Positions 35,101 to 46,985 of a DNA stretch of 64,000 nucleotides are shown here, piece after piece. Source of the DNA: Trichobilharzia regenti (Eukaryota; Platyhelminthes; Trematoda; Strigeidida; Schistosomatidae); the NCBI GenBank assembly GCA_944472135.2, contig CALYDD020000421.1, positions 114,179 through 178,178 of the forward strand. The letters are read 5' to 3'. Position numbers and translations under genes: made by a program. The stretch's first letter is position 1. Each line of letters begins with the position of its first letter. Below the pieces are notes generated by a model. The model was not told the DNA's origin. It was given only the letters and a program-made list of their open reading frames with translations, and did not search any database.

Positions 35101-35144
35101 TTAAGCCTGATGAGATCTAATTGAAAACAATATTGTTCGCTTAA
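35101..35144 (+). ncRNA. Hammerhead ribozyme, apparently intact, type I, PLE-associated
   Basis: All core elements are present in order: stem I TTAAGC (35101-35106), CTGATGA (35107-35113), stem-loop II GATCTAATT (pairs G-T, A-T, T-A), GAAA (35123-35126), stem III as a self-complementary AACAATATTGTT (35126-35137), cleavage residue C35138, and closing GCTTAA, which pairs perfectly with TTAAGC. Stem III has almost no loop, as in the small hammerheads described from Penelope-like elements, some of which work as dimers. Cleavage would fall after C35138. Confidence 0.75.
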
Positions 35145-35400
35145 ATGTGTTGTTCTAAATATTGATATCAATCAAACTAACGATTCCACTGATCTATAGT
35201 ATGATCGAGTGATCATTCTTGTCGTAAACGACATTGCTCGAACAAGTTCTATCACTGAACTGATATCATTAAGAGGAATAACTACGGTTCACTATAGACA
35301 TATATATATCATTTGTTTGTGAATTAGGATCTGAGAAATAATGGTGATAACAATGTACCATGATTGACAAATGACATGTTATGATTCAGAAAAATCGAAG
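35145..35400. other. Unassigned DNA after the hammerhead
   Basis: Short stretch, no gene. It may hold the start of a PLE terminal repeat, as seen after the arm hammerheads. Confidence 0.35.
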
Positions 35401-35900
35401 ATCTACAGCAGAAAAGCGACAAGCTGACAGTAGAGTCAGTGAAGACAGAACTTCAAGTAAACATAGAGGAGACAGGAATGATGGGCGTACATAACAATCA
35501 ACAACAAACGCCAACGACTAAAGACAGAAAAATTTGATGAAATTCTCCTCTTTCACTTATCTGGGCAGCTTCATTTCGACCACAGGTGGTACGAGTGTAG
35601 AAGAATTCCGCCTTCAGCATAAGGAACAAGAATCAATTTTTCAACAGTCATCTCTATTAGTCAGTGGGACTTGATACATTCCTCACCGCAACAATTTCGT
35701 ACAGGCTTCAGACTTTCAGCAACAGCTGCCTTCACTTCATCCAAAGTGAAGATAAGACAACCAGAAAGAATGACCAACAAGGACATCAAGCAAAAATCAA
35801 CCTTCTAGAACAGTTTCAGAGAAGAGAATGAAGTGGAGATGTGCCGACGAAGCTCTAAATCCCATTTGGAATCCAATGGGAATAAAAGTAGGAAGTCACA
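35400..35900 (+). pseudogene. RTE 3' relic
   Basis: Decayed counterpart of the RTE C-terminal region: TTTCACTTATCTGGGCAGC aligns with the FTYLGS segment at 60625, and AGAATGACCAACAAGGA with the segment near 60915. Related to the spacer relic at 15240-15640. The flank to about 36312 is also shared with 15640-15910. Confidence 0.55.
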
Positions 35901-36311
35901 AACCAAATGTAAATGAATTGAAAGGTCATTGAGAAGATAACGAATGTCTACGAGAATATGTAAGTCTGTATGTCTATTTCCTATGAGAGTTTCTCAGTGG
36001 TCATCCGTCAAAGAGTTCGGTTCACAATGAAACATTCTAGGAGAGTAGTGAAAGACTGATGAAGCATATTGTCATGGAGGACATAACAATGAGATGCTTA
36101 TGAAATACAACTCACAGACCTCTATCCAATATAAATTTCCGATTATATCTACCCTTCCAACTTCTACCGTTTCTCCTTCCCTAACATTCTGTCAACATTT
36201 AATTTACGCATTAACTGAAATTCTGGAATTAATCCCAATTTTCACTGATAACCAAATTGTATCGGCGAAATTTCAATCTGATATCATTTGGCCTGATCGA
36301 TATCCTCCTTG

Positions 36312-36780
36312 AGATCAATTTTTTATTTTTGTTTTATAATTAAAAAAATTTTTTTTACTTTATTCCAAAAACAGTACTTGTAATACAAAATGGAATTCTC
36401 AGCATTTGTCACAATATTCCATCTTATTTACTTAAAATATTAGTGAAATTAAAAGTTAAAACAAAATTAACCAGAGGAATTTGTCCATGCTTACGATATA
36501 AAGTCAAAAATATTCCAAGCACGAATTGAGATCATTAAATATTAATAATAATAACAGTGAGTTTGTTTCAAACAGTATTATCGATTCGGTTTGAAAATTT
36601 TAGCATGCTACTATAGAGTATTGAATCTAATGTTCTGTTGATGTAGTATAGTGAGGGGAAATACAAGATTAACAGTGGTAACACAGCTTAAACGATGTTC
36701 ACAATTATGAAAAATAAATAAATAAAAACAAAAAATTGATAGGATTATAAATATGAGAAATACAATAACAATCAAGTTTG
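36312..36780. other. AT-rich DNA, likely 3' UTR of the CR1-like relic
   Basis: Long A and T runs (36325-36365) and scattered AATAAA-type motifs. No frame. Confidence 0.35.
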
Positions 36781-36805
36781 GTACTGTAAGGGTGGAAGAA
36801 ATTGT

Positions 36806-38010
36806 TTATTTAGTAGTGCAAAGAAGGTTAGTTAGTTCATGCCTGACACCATTTTCATCACATAAAGTACGTGCAGCCAAATATGGTATAGTGGAATTTT
36901 TATACTTAGACGTACGTGAGTAAATTCTTCTAAAAAGACTCCTTGTTTTACCTGAGGAGACACAAGGATGGAGCTGCGGGTAGAGTGGGTGCTCAGAGTC
37001 TGACAAAATTCCTTTAGCTAATTTGTTGCATGACATCAAGTGCCCATCATCAGTGACAATGTCAACGATATGGCCCAATGGGATACCACTCGTCCTAATG
37101 ACTGACAGTCTTCAGAGTTCTACGAAGTATGACATAGTCTTTTTTAAGCAATCCAGGAAAGAATAAGGGTGAACAGTAAAGAAGAATAGGCAAAATACGC
37201 GAGTTGACAAACTGTAAGAGGAGGGGTTGCATTATGTCTGAGTGCCTTGACTTCTTAATGTAAAAAGTCAGACGAAATATTCTTTTAGAAATCGCTAAGA
37301 TGTATGGGAAGACCAGGATAGGTCAGAAGAAAGAATTATTCCAAGATACTTAACTTCAGACTTGATTTCTGTATCAGTGTCATCAATTTTGCAAGGGTCA
37401 TAGGAACCAACAGCTTCATTTAACTTTCGTTTACATCGGAAATTGAAATTAACAGTCTGGCATTTGGAAGGATTTAGTTTAAGGCTGTTACACGAAGACC
37501 ATTTGCTAATTCCCGATGGAAAGCTGTTCATCTTAGCACAGTGGAGCTAGGAGTTAACATACGTTGAAATAGTTAGATCATCGTCATACTTAACAAAGTT
37601 CATTTCATCAGAGTGAGGCAAGTCATGCAAGAAGAAAGAAAACAGAAAAGGAGAAAGGACAGCACCTTGAGGGACACCAGCCTCAGTAAGCAATGAAGTG
37701 GACGACTTTTCCTGAGATACAGTGTACTGCTTTCTTCCTGAGAAATAAGAATGCAGCCATTTGACAACCCAACAGTCAGTTTGAGTTTCGGCCAGCTTGT
37801 TTAACAAAATGTCCCTAGGTACTGAGTCGAAAGCAGGTGTGTAATCTAGGAAGGTGCAGCGAACAAATTTAGCCCCTTTGTCTAGGCTGGAGACAATGTT
37901 ATGGTACAAGACTGCAACTGCATCTAAATTACTTCTGCTGTGTTTATAAGCGAATTGTTTGAGGTCGTTAATGTTTTGAGCTACTATGTAATCCCCTTCA
38001 TCTGTCCACT
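36806..38010 (-). pseudogene. CR1/jockey-like non-LTR reverse transcriptase relic
   Basis: Read on minus from 38010: KQFAYKHSRS, then FLDYTPAFDSVPRDIL (RT motif A), GVPQGAVLSPFLFSFFLHDLP (motif B), and VKYDDDLTIST at the catalytic motif (usually YADDxT; here YDDD). The frame breaks near 37547, resumes as SLKLNPSKCQ and KYLGIILSSDLSWSSH (37295-37531), breaks again, and ends with a C-terminal tail RRIYSRTSKYKNS to about 36806. The endonuclease is missing. Frameshifts and stops make it dead. Confidence 0.8.
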
Positions 38011-39230
38011 AGGTTACTCATAACCCACTGTCTCCTCCATATATGATCTTTTCTACTTGACTCAGATTCCAATGAAAAGCCTGACATGTGATATCATTTT
38101 TTCTTTTTTGAGTGTGTTAGCATATCCGTAAAAATATTTTTTGTGTTACTCGCATTTCATTGGTTTCTAGTTGTCAATTCTTCCCGGACACATAATCTTC
38201 AGCGTGCAGCCAATGAAGGCGGCAGCCGCTGATAAGAATCTGCAGCTCGTTTGAAACACTTTCGATCACATGCTTAGTCTGAACAATATACCAAAGAACT
38301 GACTTAACAGTGGTGTTGAAAATCCGAATTTTATTCTTTGTGGTGTGTGCAGATAAATTCCAAAACTGATCTCAAAATGAAGAACTTCTGTCCAGCAAGA
38401 CTTTGAATGTGGAATACTAAAGTGGGTGTGTTATTCAATATAGATATGAAATACAACAAATGTTGAGGAATAACACTGATAATGGGAAGTCATTCACACT
38501 GGATAGGAGTATTTATTAGGTGTACCAGTTGACATCTACAGTAATATCCATCATACAGAGATTATGCTTAAAATTTTCCATTGTCATTGATGATTTTATG
38601 CGTAATAAGTTTCTCTATTTTGAGCCTCAGTTGTGCTCTATGCTCATGTTCGGTGAAGGATGAAAACTTGATCTGAAAAGGCCCCTTGTATTAAACAGTG
38701 ATGACAGATTACATTTGCTCATTTTATCGATTTCTATCTTATTTTCAGCTTGTCAATCTATCAAAATCCATGTCACTTCAGTGAAATCCATGTGCCCGTA
38801 CACACATCCTCCAGTCATCAAATTTTCAATTTACTTTTGTTCTACTGGAGGGATAACCAGTGCTCAATCTGCTATCACCGATTTAAATTCTGCTCCAATT
38901 CTATCCACTAATGATAAGAAAGTGACTTTTTTAGATAAAATAATACGATTGAACATATTTGTGTATGAATAATTAAAGTTTGCGTGTTATCAGCTTCACT
39001 TATGATTGTGAAATTAGTGTGAAAACATGAGAGAAACCATATGACTCTGACCACTGACTACGGCTACTATAATCTCAGGCAAAAAACGAAGTATACATGC
39101 AGTAACACCATGACCTCTTCGTCATTCCATCTAGCGGAGAACAACTTCTGGGATAAGGTAAAGTGAATAGTACTGCCACAAGGATTACAAAGTAGGGTAA
39201 GGAGCGTTGTCTTTCCTGTGATCACGAATT
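38011..39230. other. Unassigned DNA
   Basis: One 85-codon plus frame (38715-38972) without family resemblance. No other signal. Confidence 0.35.
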
Positions 39231-39450
39231 AATTTTTTGGATCTGGATTTCGCAGATGATATATGACTAATGTCACATGAACTCGAAGAATTGCAGGTAG
39301 GTGGAAACCAAGAACTCGACTGAAGAAGCACCGTAGACTGGAATCCATGTAAATATAGACAAGGGATAGATTTAACGTGGGTTGTCTTCTTCATTTATTT
39401 AGGAAGCATCGTTTCAATCACAGCCAGCGTGACAAGACTTCCTCACCTAC
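39230..39450 (+). pseudogene. RTE reverse transcriptase relic around the catalytic motif
   Basis: TTGGATCTGGATTTCGCAGA encodes the DLDFADD region, followed by a TGA-broken LMSHELEELQ and, after a gap, YLGSIVS. Same order as 60411-60655 in the nearly complete RTE. Confidence 0.6.
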
Positions 39451-39616
39451 TGGATATGCGTGACTAGTGTTCAAATCACTAATCCTTATGAAAAACACGA
39501 TGCTGCGATGAAGAGAAGCGAGAGAGAAACATGACACACTATTGACAACGAAGCCTTTATTATCTCGAATCTACAGCGAAAAGGCTTAAAAGAAGTTCCA
39601 CATATACAGGTTTCGA

Positions 39617-39841
39617 ATGTCATCTGTTCCAGTCCGCGAATGCAACCTCAACGATCAGCGACAAACATGGGTTTGGTATGATGTCAAAATGGAAAATATA
39701 TTAACCAATAGAATGTTCCAATATCGTCGAAAAGAATATGTCCCAAAATTTCTATTAAATCATATCGAAGATCCCAACGGGATTAATCTGAATGGAAATC
39801 CACTACGAAAAGATATCATCTCGCGAAATTTGTTTTCTTAA
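39617..39841 (+). other. Exon-like 75-codon frame at the start of an R2 copy
   Basis: Frame with RECNLNDQRQTWVWYD, then KYVP-like and HIEDPNGINLNGNPLRKD segments, ending at a TAA. A CAG acceptor-like site precedes it near 39610. The C-(x)n-QRQTW pattern faintly recalls ricin-type lectin repeats, but this is too weak to name. In the arms the same sequence is cut short by the SINE at 5583. It may be a real terminal exon captured in the repeat. Confidence 0.3.
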
Positions 39842-40516
39842 TGCCGTATTCAAAATAATCAAAGAGACTAATTGTTTTAAATTCAAATTTAATTGTTATG
39901 GTCTACAAAATTATTGGGTAGAGGAGACAGACAGAGAGTAAAAACCGACGAGTTAGTCTTGAAACAGTCTTATACTTCTCATTTTTGTTCTGTTTATCAA
40001 TCACCAGAAACACGATGTGAGAAAATGGAGAGACATTCAGCCAGTGATACAAACAAATGAAAATCATGAGTGAGATCAGACACACTGAAGTCTGATTTAT
40101 TTGGCTAAACTTTACCTTGAGGGTAATTATTAATATATATGGAGTGTTTACAGCATCTATCATCATCTCTCCACAACAGCAGATGCCAGAGTACCAAGTT
40201 TGTTCAATGTCACAATAGTGTGGCTAGTTGACGCCTTGTTACCGAAATTCGTCCATACACGGTGATTGGTTTGTAAAAAGTGAGATTATCTATCTAATTG
40301 TAGGCAGGCAGAAAATCACCGAATAATCTATTTTGCTATGTTTGAGCCACCATGAACATAATTGCATAGTGACTTGCAAAAAGTGGCGGAGTATCAATCA
40401 CCACCAACAAGGAAGGAAGCAGTCATTACCTGTAATAAAATCAACTACCATACCACGAATGTCCATTTTGCAAAAATGATGGAAAATTGCGAGAAAATAC
40501 GATTAAAACATGAAAT

Positions 40517-40906
40517 TTGTCATTTCTAGAAGAATACTGTCGCAAAATCTTGTATTTCACCTTTCTCGATACAACATATACCGATGAGACTGTGTCGCAT
40601 ACGCACACGCACTATACTACTTATATAAGTGGATTAAGCGACCATGCATATCATTCAAATATCATCACTCGTAAATCACCTTATGCACTATACTTTTGTT
40701 ACAGTGTCTTCACTCATCAATTACAAAACTTCATGCATTCTAGGCCCGTCGATTGGTGTGATCATGCACCAGGAGGTAGGAAATGCAATTGCATATTAGT
40801 TTGTTTATTAAATGTGTCATTGCATGATACATCTAATAAACAAGCTAATATGGAGTTACTCACTACCACAGTGCCCAAGTTTTACAAATACGTTAATGTG
40901 AATTAG
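40517..40906 (+). other. Conserved R2 reading frame, open, 129 codons
   Basis: Longest version of the frame also seen at 18107-18463 (minus) and, broken, in both arms. It contains WCDHAPGGRKCNCILVCLL with three cysteines in a short stretch. No family recognised. Confidence 0.4.
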
Positions 40907-40942
40907 AGACGAAAGCCAATTTCATTAGTTCTCAGGATTGAC

Positions 40943-41059
40943 TCACTTCAAAATCACATTCACTCCATTGTCAATGATATGACATATATTGAATTTGATT
41001 TCTATGAGAATCATTTCGATTGATTGACTGATTTCGGCCAACTTAATAAACACAGGGTT
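40943..41059 (-). other. Exon-like 38-codon frame in R2
   Basis: Fourth copy of this frame, with substitutions only and the GTGAGT donor-like end kept. Confidence 0.35.
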
Positions 41060-41769
41060 CAAAGTTGATGATGATCAACGACGGATGATGTGACTGAGGC
41101 TCAAATAATCTAGCGTAATCTCATTGGTCCAATGTATGCCTCTCTTCTTGGTCTCATTCACAATTTTGTCGCATAATCCAGTCCACTACAATCAGGAATA
41201 TCGCTCGTGATAGTAGGCAGCCATTCAGTACATGATTCAATACAACGAGCCCGGCTTTCTATCATAGTTCTTGAACGAAGTCGCAACCACAGAAACCGCC
41301 TACGATTCCTCGTGGATTCTACGGGTGTACTGCTGAAAAGCCTTGAAGCAGGATAAAATAATATCTGATAATCCTTGGCTGGTAGTGATTCTCTGACTAA
41401 TGATGGTTCGAGGTGAAATCCAACTTGCAGTTTTCTCAATCAGATCTCTGCTTCTTGAATTGATAATTCAGAAATGAGAACAATTTCGAAAATTTCACCA
41501 GTCTTTTCCTTTCTGTTACCTCTCGATAACCGTGTTGATTCCATTGTTATCTTTCGATTTCACAATTCTTAATCATTCCACTTCATGTTATCTTACTCGA
41601 AAAACTTCTTCTACGTACAGTGAAAAATACTTCCAAATGTCACAGACTATTATACATTCTTTCCCTTCTTAGTGAAATAGAGTTCTTATTTACAACATTG
41701 ACATCAACTTCTGATTCCTGATGACTTGAAGGCTAACTCCACGGCTGTATGCAAGCTTCCATTTCTTGT

Positions 41770-42003
41770 TCACATTAGCTCTTTCGTGTTATCATGAGGT
41801 CGATTCACAAAACTTTTATTATTATTAGCCCTGGAATCGAGAGCGTTCATGGTGAATGGTGTTCCCAGAAATGTGTGATCACTATACATCCACTCCATCT
41901 CCACTTCCTTCTGACTATTCGTTAGTTCGTCAATATGGTGCTGACTAGTTTGCTGCGTTGACACAGCTTCTTGTTGCATTGCTGATTGTCTCTTGTGGGT
42001 CAC
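41770..42003 (-). other. Conserved R2 frame with a coiled-coil-like start, open
   Basis: 77 codons, same length as 23379-23612, many substitutions, no indel or stop. Confidence 0.4.
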
Positions 42004-42480
42004 CTATTCCTTAGTATCCTGGGAAGGCAGATGTTGATGGTAGTCGGCAGCTGGTTATTGCAAATCTGTTTTCTATAATCGCTACACTAATTCAACTTGA
42101 ATCCTGTCTTACTTGCAGCTCTTACCAACTTGTTTGTTTGCTCCTTGTGAATGGTTAAGGCACAAATCATCATCAAAATTCAGATCCTCTACTTGTCTTA
42201 TTTTTAGTCTAGTGTATATCTGTTTCAATGACAATGAACCAGAAGACTTTTCGAGTGTGATGCATGCACTTTTGTCCAACAATTATTTTGTTTTCAGTCA
42301 ATCATATTCTTTGATATAACATAAATTCTTGCGCATTTTTTTATTTGAATTTCAAATTATTGTTCTGCAATTCTTGAAGAAAATGTTGGAAAGATATAGA
42401 TAGTGGGGGATTACATCATAGTTAAGTTCGAACTTGATTGCATCACATCATATGCCACAAATCATGATTTGTTTTGGATG

Positions 42481-44990
42481 TTGTATGAAGAATATTTTGT
42501 TTTCTTCAATTATTATTTTCATTATAACTATTACTGTTGATGTTACCTTGTCTGTAATTCTTGTTATATTTTGTAATGACTAATTGTTTATCTAAGTGAT
42601 GTAATTGAAGCGTAATGCAATTTATCTTAATTTTGATCTCTCATACTCTCTCTCCCCTTATCTATTTGAACATGACCTGGAAAACATTCGCACGTGTCTT
42701 TCTGCATGACTAAGTCAATGTAGTTTATTTACTTATCAGTCTTATATCTCTCAATGTAATTTCAAAAGTATAAATATCGGTGTATTTAGAGTATTCAGCT
42801 GACGACTTCTACGAGATTAAAGAAGATATTGATTTTCAATTTGACTCGAAATTTGATGAGCGAGATGAGAGAGGGGTATAAATCACAGGAGGTATGGAGT
42901 CTGAAACAAGCAGGATTAGGTGATTAGTTGCGTGTAACGTAAACGAGTTACTTTCAAATTGAAGGTAATTGTGATTAAGCTGTACGTGGAGACATTTGAG
43001 TATTATTTTATATATGAAGATGATTGAAAATTCTAAAGTAAAAATGAGCCAAACAACACTATATCATTGGTGTATGCACGATTCGAACCAGATTGTTTTG
43101 AACATTAGGCTCTAGTCTCAAGATGCACAAGACAGGGACTTCTGCATCGAATGTCACCATTGTCATCATATCTAATATAAAAAACAGTTACAACTATGCC
43201 CACATAAACATGTAAATTGCTACTGCAAAGCTTGTGAGATTTAATCACCAAAAATGTACGTTTCCAAAGAAGCACTGTTTTGGAAGTTTTGAGAAAAAGT
43301 AAAAGCAGCCATGTAAAGGAGAATTAACAGTGGACATACAATTATTCATTATTGCATTCCAAGTAGAATTTAGATTTTCACTAGTATATTGACGTTGGAC
43401 TTGGTTCTCTGCCATCACTCTAAGCTGGCTCCGCGTTTATGCACAAGTATATATTTCCTCTTCACAAGTGCTCCTCTATGTCACACTCCAAAGTTCAACT
43501 CATAGCTTCTCTTCCAGATATCACGAGATGGCCTGAATTGCGATGCCGCTTGATGAGGTCCTCAGAGTGTATGTGGAATATGCAAGTCTAAGTTTTCTTC
43601 TGTGAATATGTTAGAAAATAAGTTGCTGGTTGGTTCAACGAGGTAGTTTATTCCCGACCGGTCTTCTGATCTTCAGTATCGAGAAAAGGGAGCAGGTTTT
43701 TGACCTGAACTATGTCTCACAAATGCAGACTAATTCATCAGCCATCCAGGTGTTCATATCAGTTCCATTCATCACAATGTAAATGTTGTCTATCTGTTTA
43801 TGTATCTATCCATGTGTGGGACAAACAACCAACCTGAATTATTAAACAACTTGACCATTATTGCTGTATAACCAGAATGCATGATAATATTCGAATGTCA
43901 ACTGAATATTCGAGTTTGTCATTTTTCAATAATACCAAAGTGTATCTGTGACTATGTGAACGATAAATAAATCGTTGGAAGTAATCCTTGGTTTTTAATG
44001 TTATAAAAATGTGTAAGGCACACACTGACATCCGTATTTTCAAACCACATCGTCAGATCAGTGCTCTCATTTCAGTGATAAAGTGAGATTAAAAATTCCC
44101 TCTTATATTTTGCGAATACTTCGCAAGTCAGTTATTTCGTCAGTCATTAGAGATTTGTGAGCACGTAATTCATGATACGACAATAAACATTGTTAATGTT
44201 TACGTCATAATGTGCAGAGATTTGAAAGAAAGTAACCAGTAGGCATGGTTCTAGTAGGTGTGCCATAATGAGGAACACCACAGCTGCAACGATCAACTTA
44301 TGCAATAACCAAAGTAAACGGTTTTGAGAAAAAATGAATGACGAATTTATCGATGGACATTGAGGTATATTACGCTCATATATTCTGAGAGTGCTGCCTT
44401 TTATTGTAGGCCACGGCCGGGAGTCCAATACATGCATCGTAATGTACCTTCATCAGGGTTGACATATTCTGAACTTAATCATTTATGGAATAGTATTAAT
44501 AATAGTGTTTAGTCCTTGACGCGCTTTTCAATTAGCACACCACATTTACTCAGTAATATGAACCTCGTATTACTATGGAGTTTCGTGCCAAGAAGTTCTG
44601 GAACTTACTGTAATTATTTGCCTTTCGAACACTAAATCTGTGGATATACTCTTGTAAACCGGTGAAACCTATAACTGTCTGTTTGCTATTTTGTGACTGT
44701 TTAACACTGACTTATAACTATAATTGTATATATTGATGGATTTACATGTCTACGTCGGCCTAAGCCAGTGAGTCTACGGTTTTGACATCATTTTTGTAAA
44801 CTATGCCTGACTGTAATAATACTGCCGAGGTTATTTTTTATAGTTTTTAACGCTGCCCTTCCTGTTGTGGGTTATTTTTCCTTTTGCTGGTGTTGTTTTG
44901 GTTGTTTAATTGCTTCTTTTCCTGATTCTATGGGAAGCGACCCACAAGGTCTCTCCTCTGTAAACTATATATTAATCTGACAACCACCCT
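42481..44990. other. Unassigned DNA
   Basis: AT-rich, no recognisable gene. A TATAAATA motif near 42770 follows T-rich sequence. Frames at 43858-44043 and 44147-44437 on minus have no family resemblance. Confidence 0.35.
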
Positions 44991-44998
44991 TCTCAGGC

Positions 44999-46075
44999 GT
45001 GATGCAAGCAATCCTAACGTGTAAAGGAAGTTGCTACGGAAACTTCAGCACGATGAATCACCTTGCGTCAAAGGAAAAAGTATGTGTGCGTACATGGAAC
45101 TTCCGCACCATGTACGAGACTAGCAAAGCTGCCCAGATTGTAAACGAGATGAAAATATATGGTATCCAAATACTGGGAATATCTGAAAGCATATGGAATG
45201 GGAATGAACTAACTCAATTGTCAACAGGAGAGTATTTGATCTACTCCGGTCACCCAGAAGACAATCACGAGCACACCGATGATGTGGACATAGTGATGTC
45301 ACCAGCGGCAACGAAGGCTCCGATGCAATAGGAGGCGATTTCGCCTAGGATAATGAATGCCAGACTCAACTCAAAAAGAAGGAGAGTGTCAGTTATTCAA
45401 TAGTATGCACCCACAAACAGTGGCGACCTTGAAAAGAAAGAACAGTTCTACAGAAAACTACATGCAACAATGGACAATACCCCAGTCGGTGATATTATAA
45501 TACTAATGGGAAACATGAAAATCAAACTGGGGCCAGACAGCACAAGAAGAGAACCCATTATGGGTAGAGCTGTCGAAGAAATGAATGAAGATGGAGAAAT
45601 CTCCACTGACATCTGCCCCCTCAACAAACTAGTGATTGGCGGCAGCGTATACAAACACAGGAATATCCACAAGGCTACATGGGTGTCACCAGACGGGCGA
45701 ACTAACATCCAAATTGACTTCATCTCAATGCTGCTCAAGGAAGTAGAGGCGCAGCTTACTGGATATACAAGTAAGAAGAGGAGCATTCGTCGGCTCAGAC
45801 CACTATCTCGTACAAAGAACACTCCAAATTAAAATCAAATTTCAAAAGAACAGGGGATGAAGATAGACCACAAGCCAAGTTCAATATTGAAAAACTGAAG
45901 GATCAGGATACAAAAGATATCTTCACTGCGATCATAAGGAAAATGGCCGAGACACAAATCAACACTAGCGAAGAGATCAACCTCAGAAAGCACTGGGACA
46001 GTGTGAAAGTGGTGTGAAGTCAAATCTGCATGGAAGTTCCAGGCAGGAAGAAGAGAAATATGAGACATTTGTGAT
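44999..46075 (+). pseudogene. RTE endonuclease relic (5' half of an older RTE copy)
   Basis: Matches residues about 15 to 350 of the RTE protein at 58193. Seen are RTWNFRTMYET, LGISESIWNGN, YSGHPEDNHEHT, LMGNMKIKLG (the GDMN motif changed to GNMK), ATWVSPDGRTNIQIDFIS and GRKKRN. Stops near 45329, 45402 and 45832 and frameshifts break it. The GDxN catalytic residues are lost. It ends at about 46075, where a Pao-type gag relic begins. Confidence 0.85.
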
Positions 46076-46080
46076 ATCCC

Positions 46081-46985
46081 GTGGTATTTTGATACCGGTA
46101 AAGGTAAAGGGGCGCATTTAAGTGACACCTCCGAGGAACTCGCAGAGTTCTTGGATAATTTAATGGTATACAGAAATAGTCTCGTTTATCTTAACAATAT
46201 GGATGAGTTCAACTCAAGTTCTTTGCTTGAGACTGTTGCCAAGAGAATACCGGTTCGTCCACAAAGGAAGTTCATAAAAGTCAGTTCACGTCTACAGGAG
46301 GAGGGTTTAGAGACCGGGGTGAATGATTTTGTGAGCCTGGTGAAAGACAGTGTCAACCAAGCTTTGAGCAAGTTTGCTAGTATACTGCATCCCACCCCTG
46401 GAATAGAGAAATCAGAAGGAAAAACTCAATCATTTATGATGAAAGGGTCCCAGAAAAGTGGATATCGAGAAAGGTTTATGGTGTCTGGTAATCCTTACAA
46501 ACCTAATGAGTGTGACAGCTTTCGTGGCATATCCTCAACAGATAGGTTACTAGCTGCATGACAAACACAGTTGTGTTTCGTCCGTTTGCAAGAAGTGCAT
46601 AAAAAAGAGAACTGTGAAGAAGTGACCAAGTTTATTGATAAGCTAAATGTGAAGTCACTGTCATCAAGTTCTGCCTCCACAAGTTTTCAAGGTATTACTA
46701 GTCAGAGTAAAGGTATGAAACCTTTGAGGATTCATGAGGAAGAATCCAAGTCATCTACTGCTGTTACTAAAGAGGTTGAAAATGATGAAGTCGACAATGT
46801 AAACGGCGGCAAAGTGAATATTTTTGATAATGATCATGACAGTGCACAATTGTCTTTGGCTGATCATGATGAGACGGGCGGAGTGCCTACTACTACTGAG
46901 TCAGACAATGGTTATGTACAACGTGAAGTAGAATTAAGGGCAGATGCAGTGGTAAAAGCTGTGGATACTCATGAGACCGTCAAAT
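46081..46985 (+). pseudogene. Pao/BEL-type gag relic with a damaged zinc knuckle
   Basis: Open from SDTSEELAEFLDNLMVYRNSL through LLETVAKRIPVRPQRKF, then DFVSLVKDSVNQALSKF, then NECDSFRGISSTDRLLAA, a TGA at 46559, and CFVRLQEVHKKENC. The order (helical capsid-like part, a C-x-(S)-FRG-x-S-x-x-(D)R motif, CCHC knuckle) is that of Pao/BEL gag proteins. The knuckle is CX2RX4HX4C: the second Cys is Arg. Downstream is an acidic, Ser-rich tail (46600-46985). It splits the RTE relic into two halves. Confidence 0.7.

Larger units (their letters stand above)
39640..42480 (+). repeat. R2 repeat copy without the LTR insertion
   Basis: Collinear with 5500-9560 but lacks the SINE and the 1.08-kb LTR element, and is more diverged. 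It holds the open 129-codon R2 frame (40517-40906), the exon-like 38-codon frame (40943-41059, minus), an RTE fragment (41100-41330, minus) and the open 77-codon frame (41770-42003, minus). The uninterrupted site at 41325-41345 is the empty counterpart of the LTR insertion. Confidence 0.7.
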
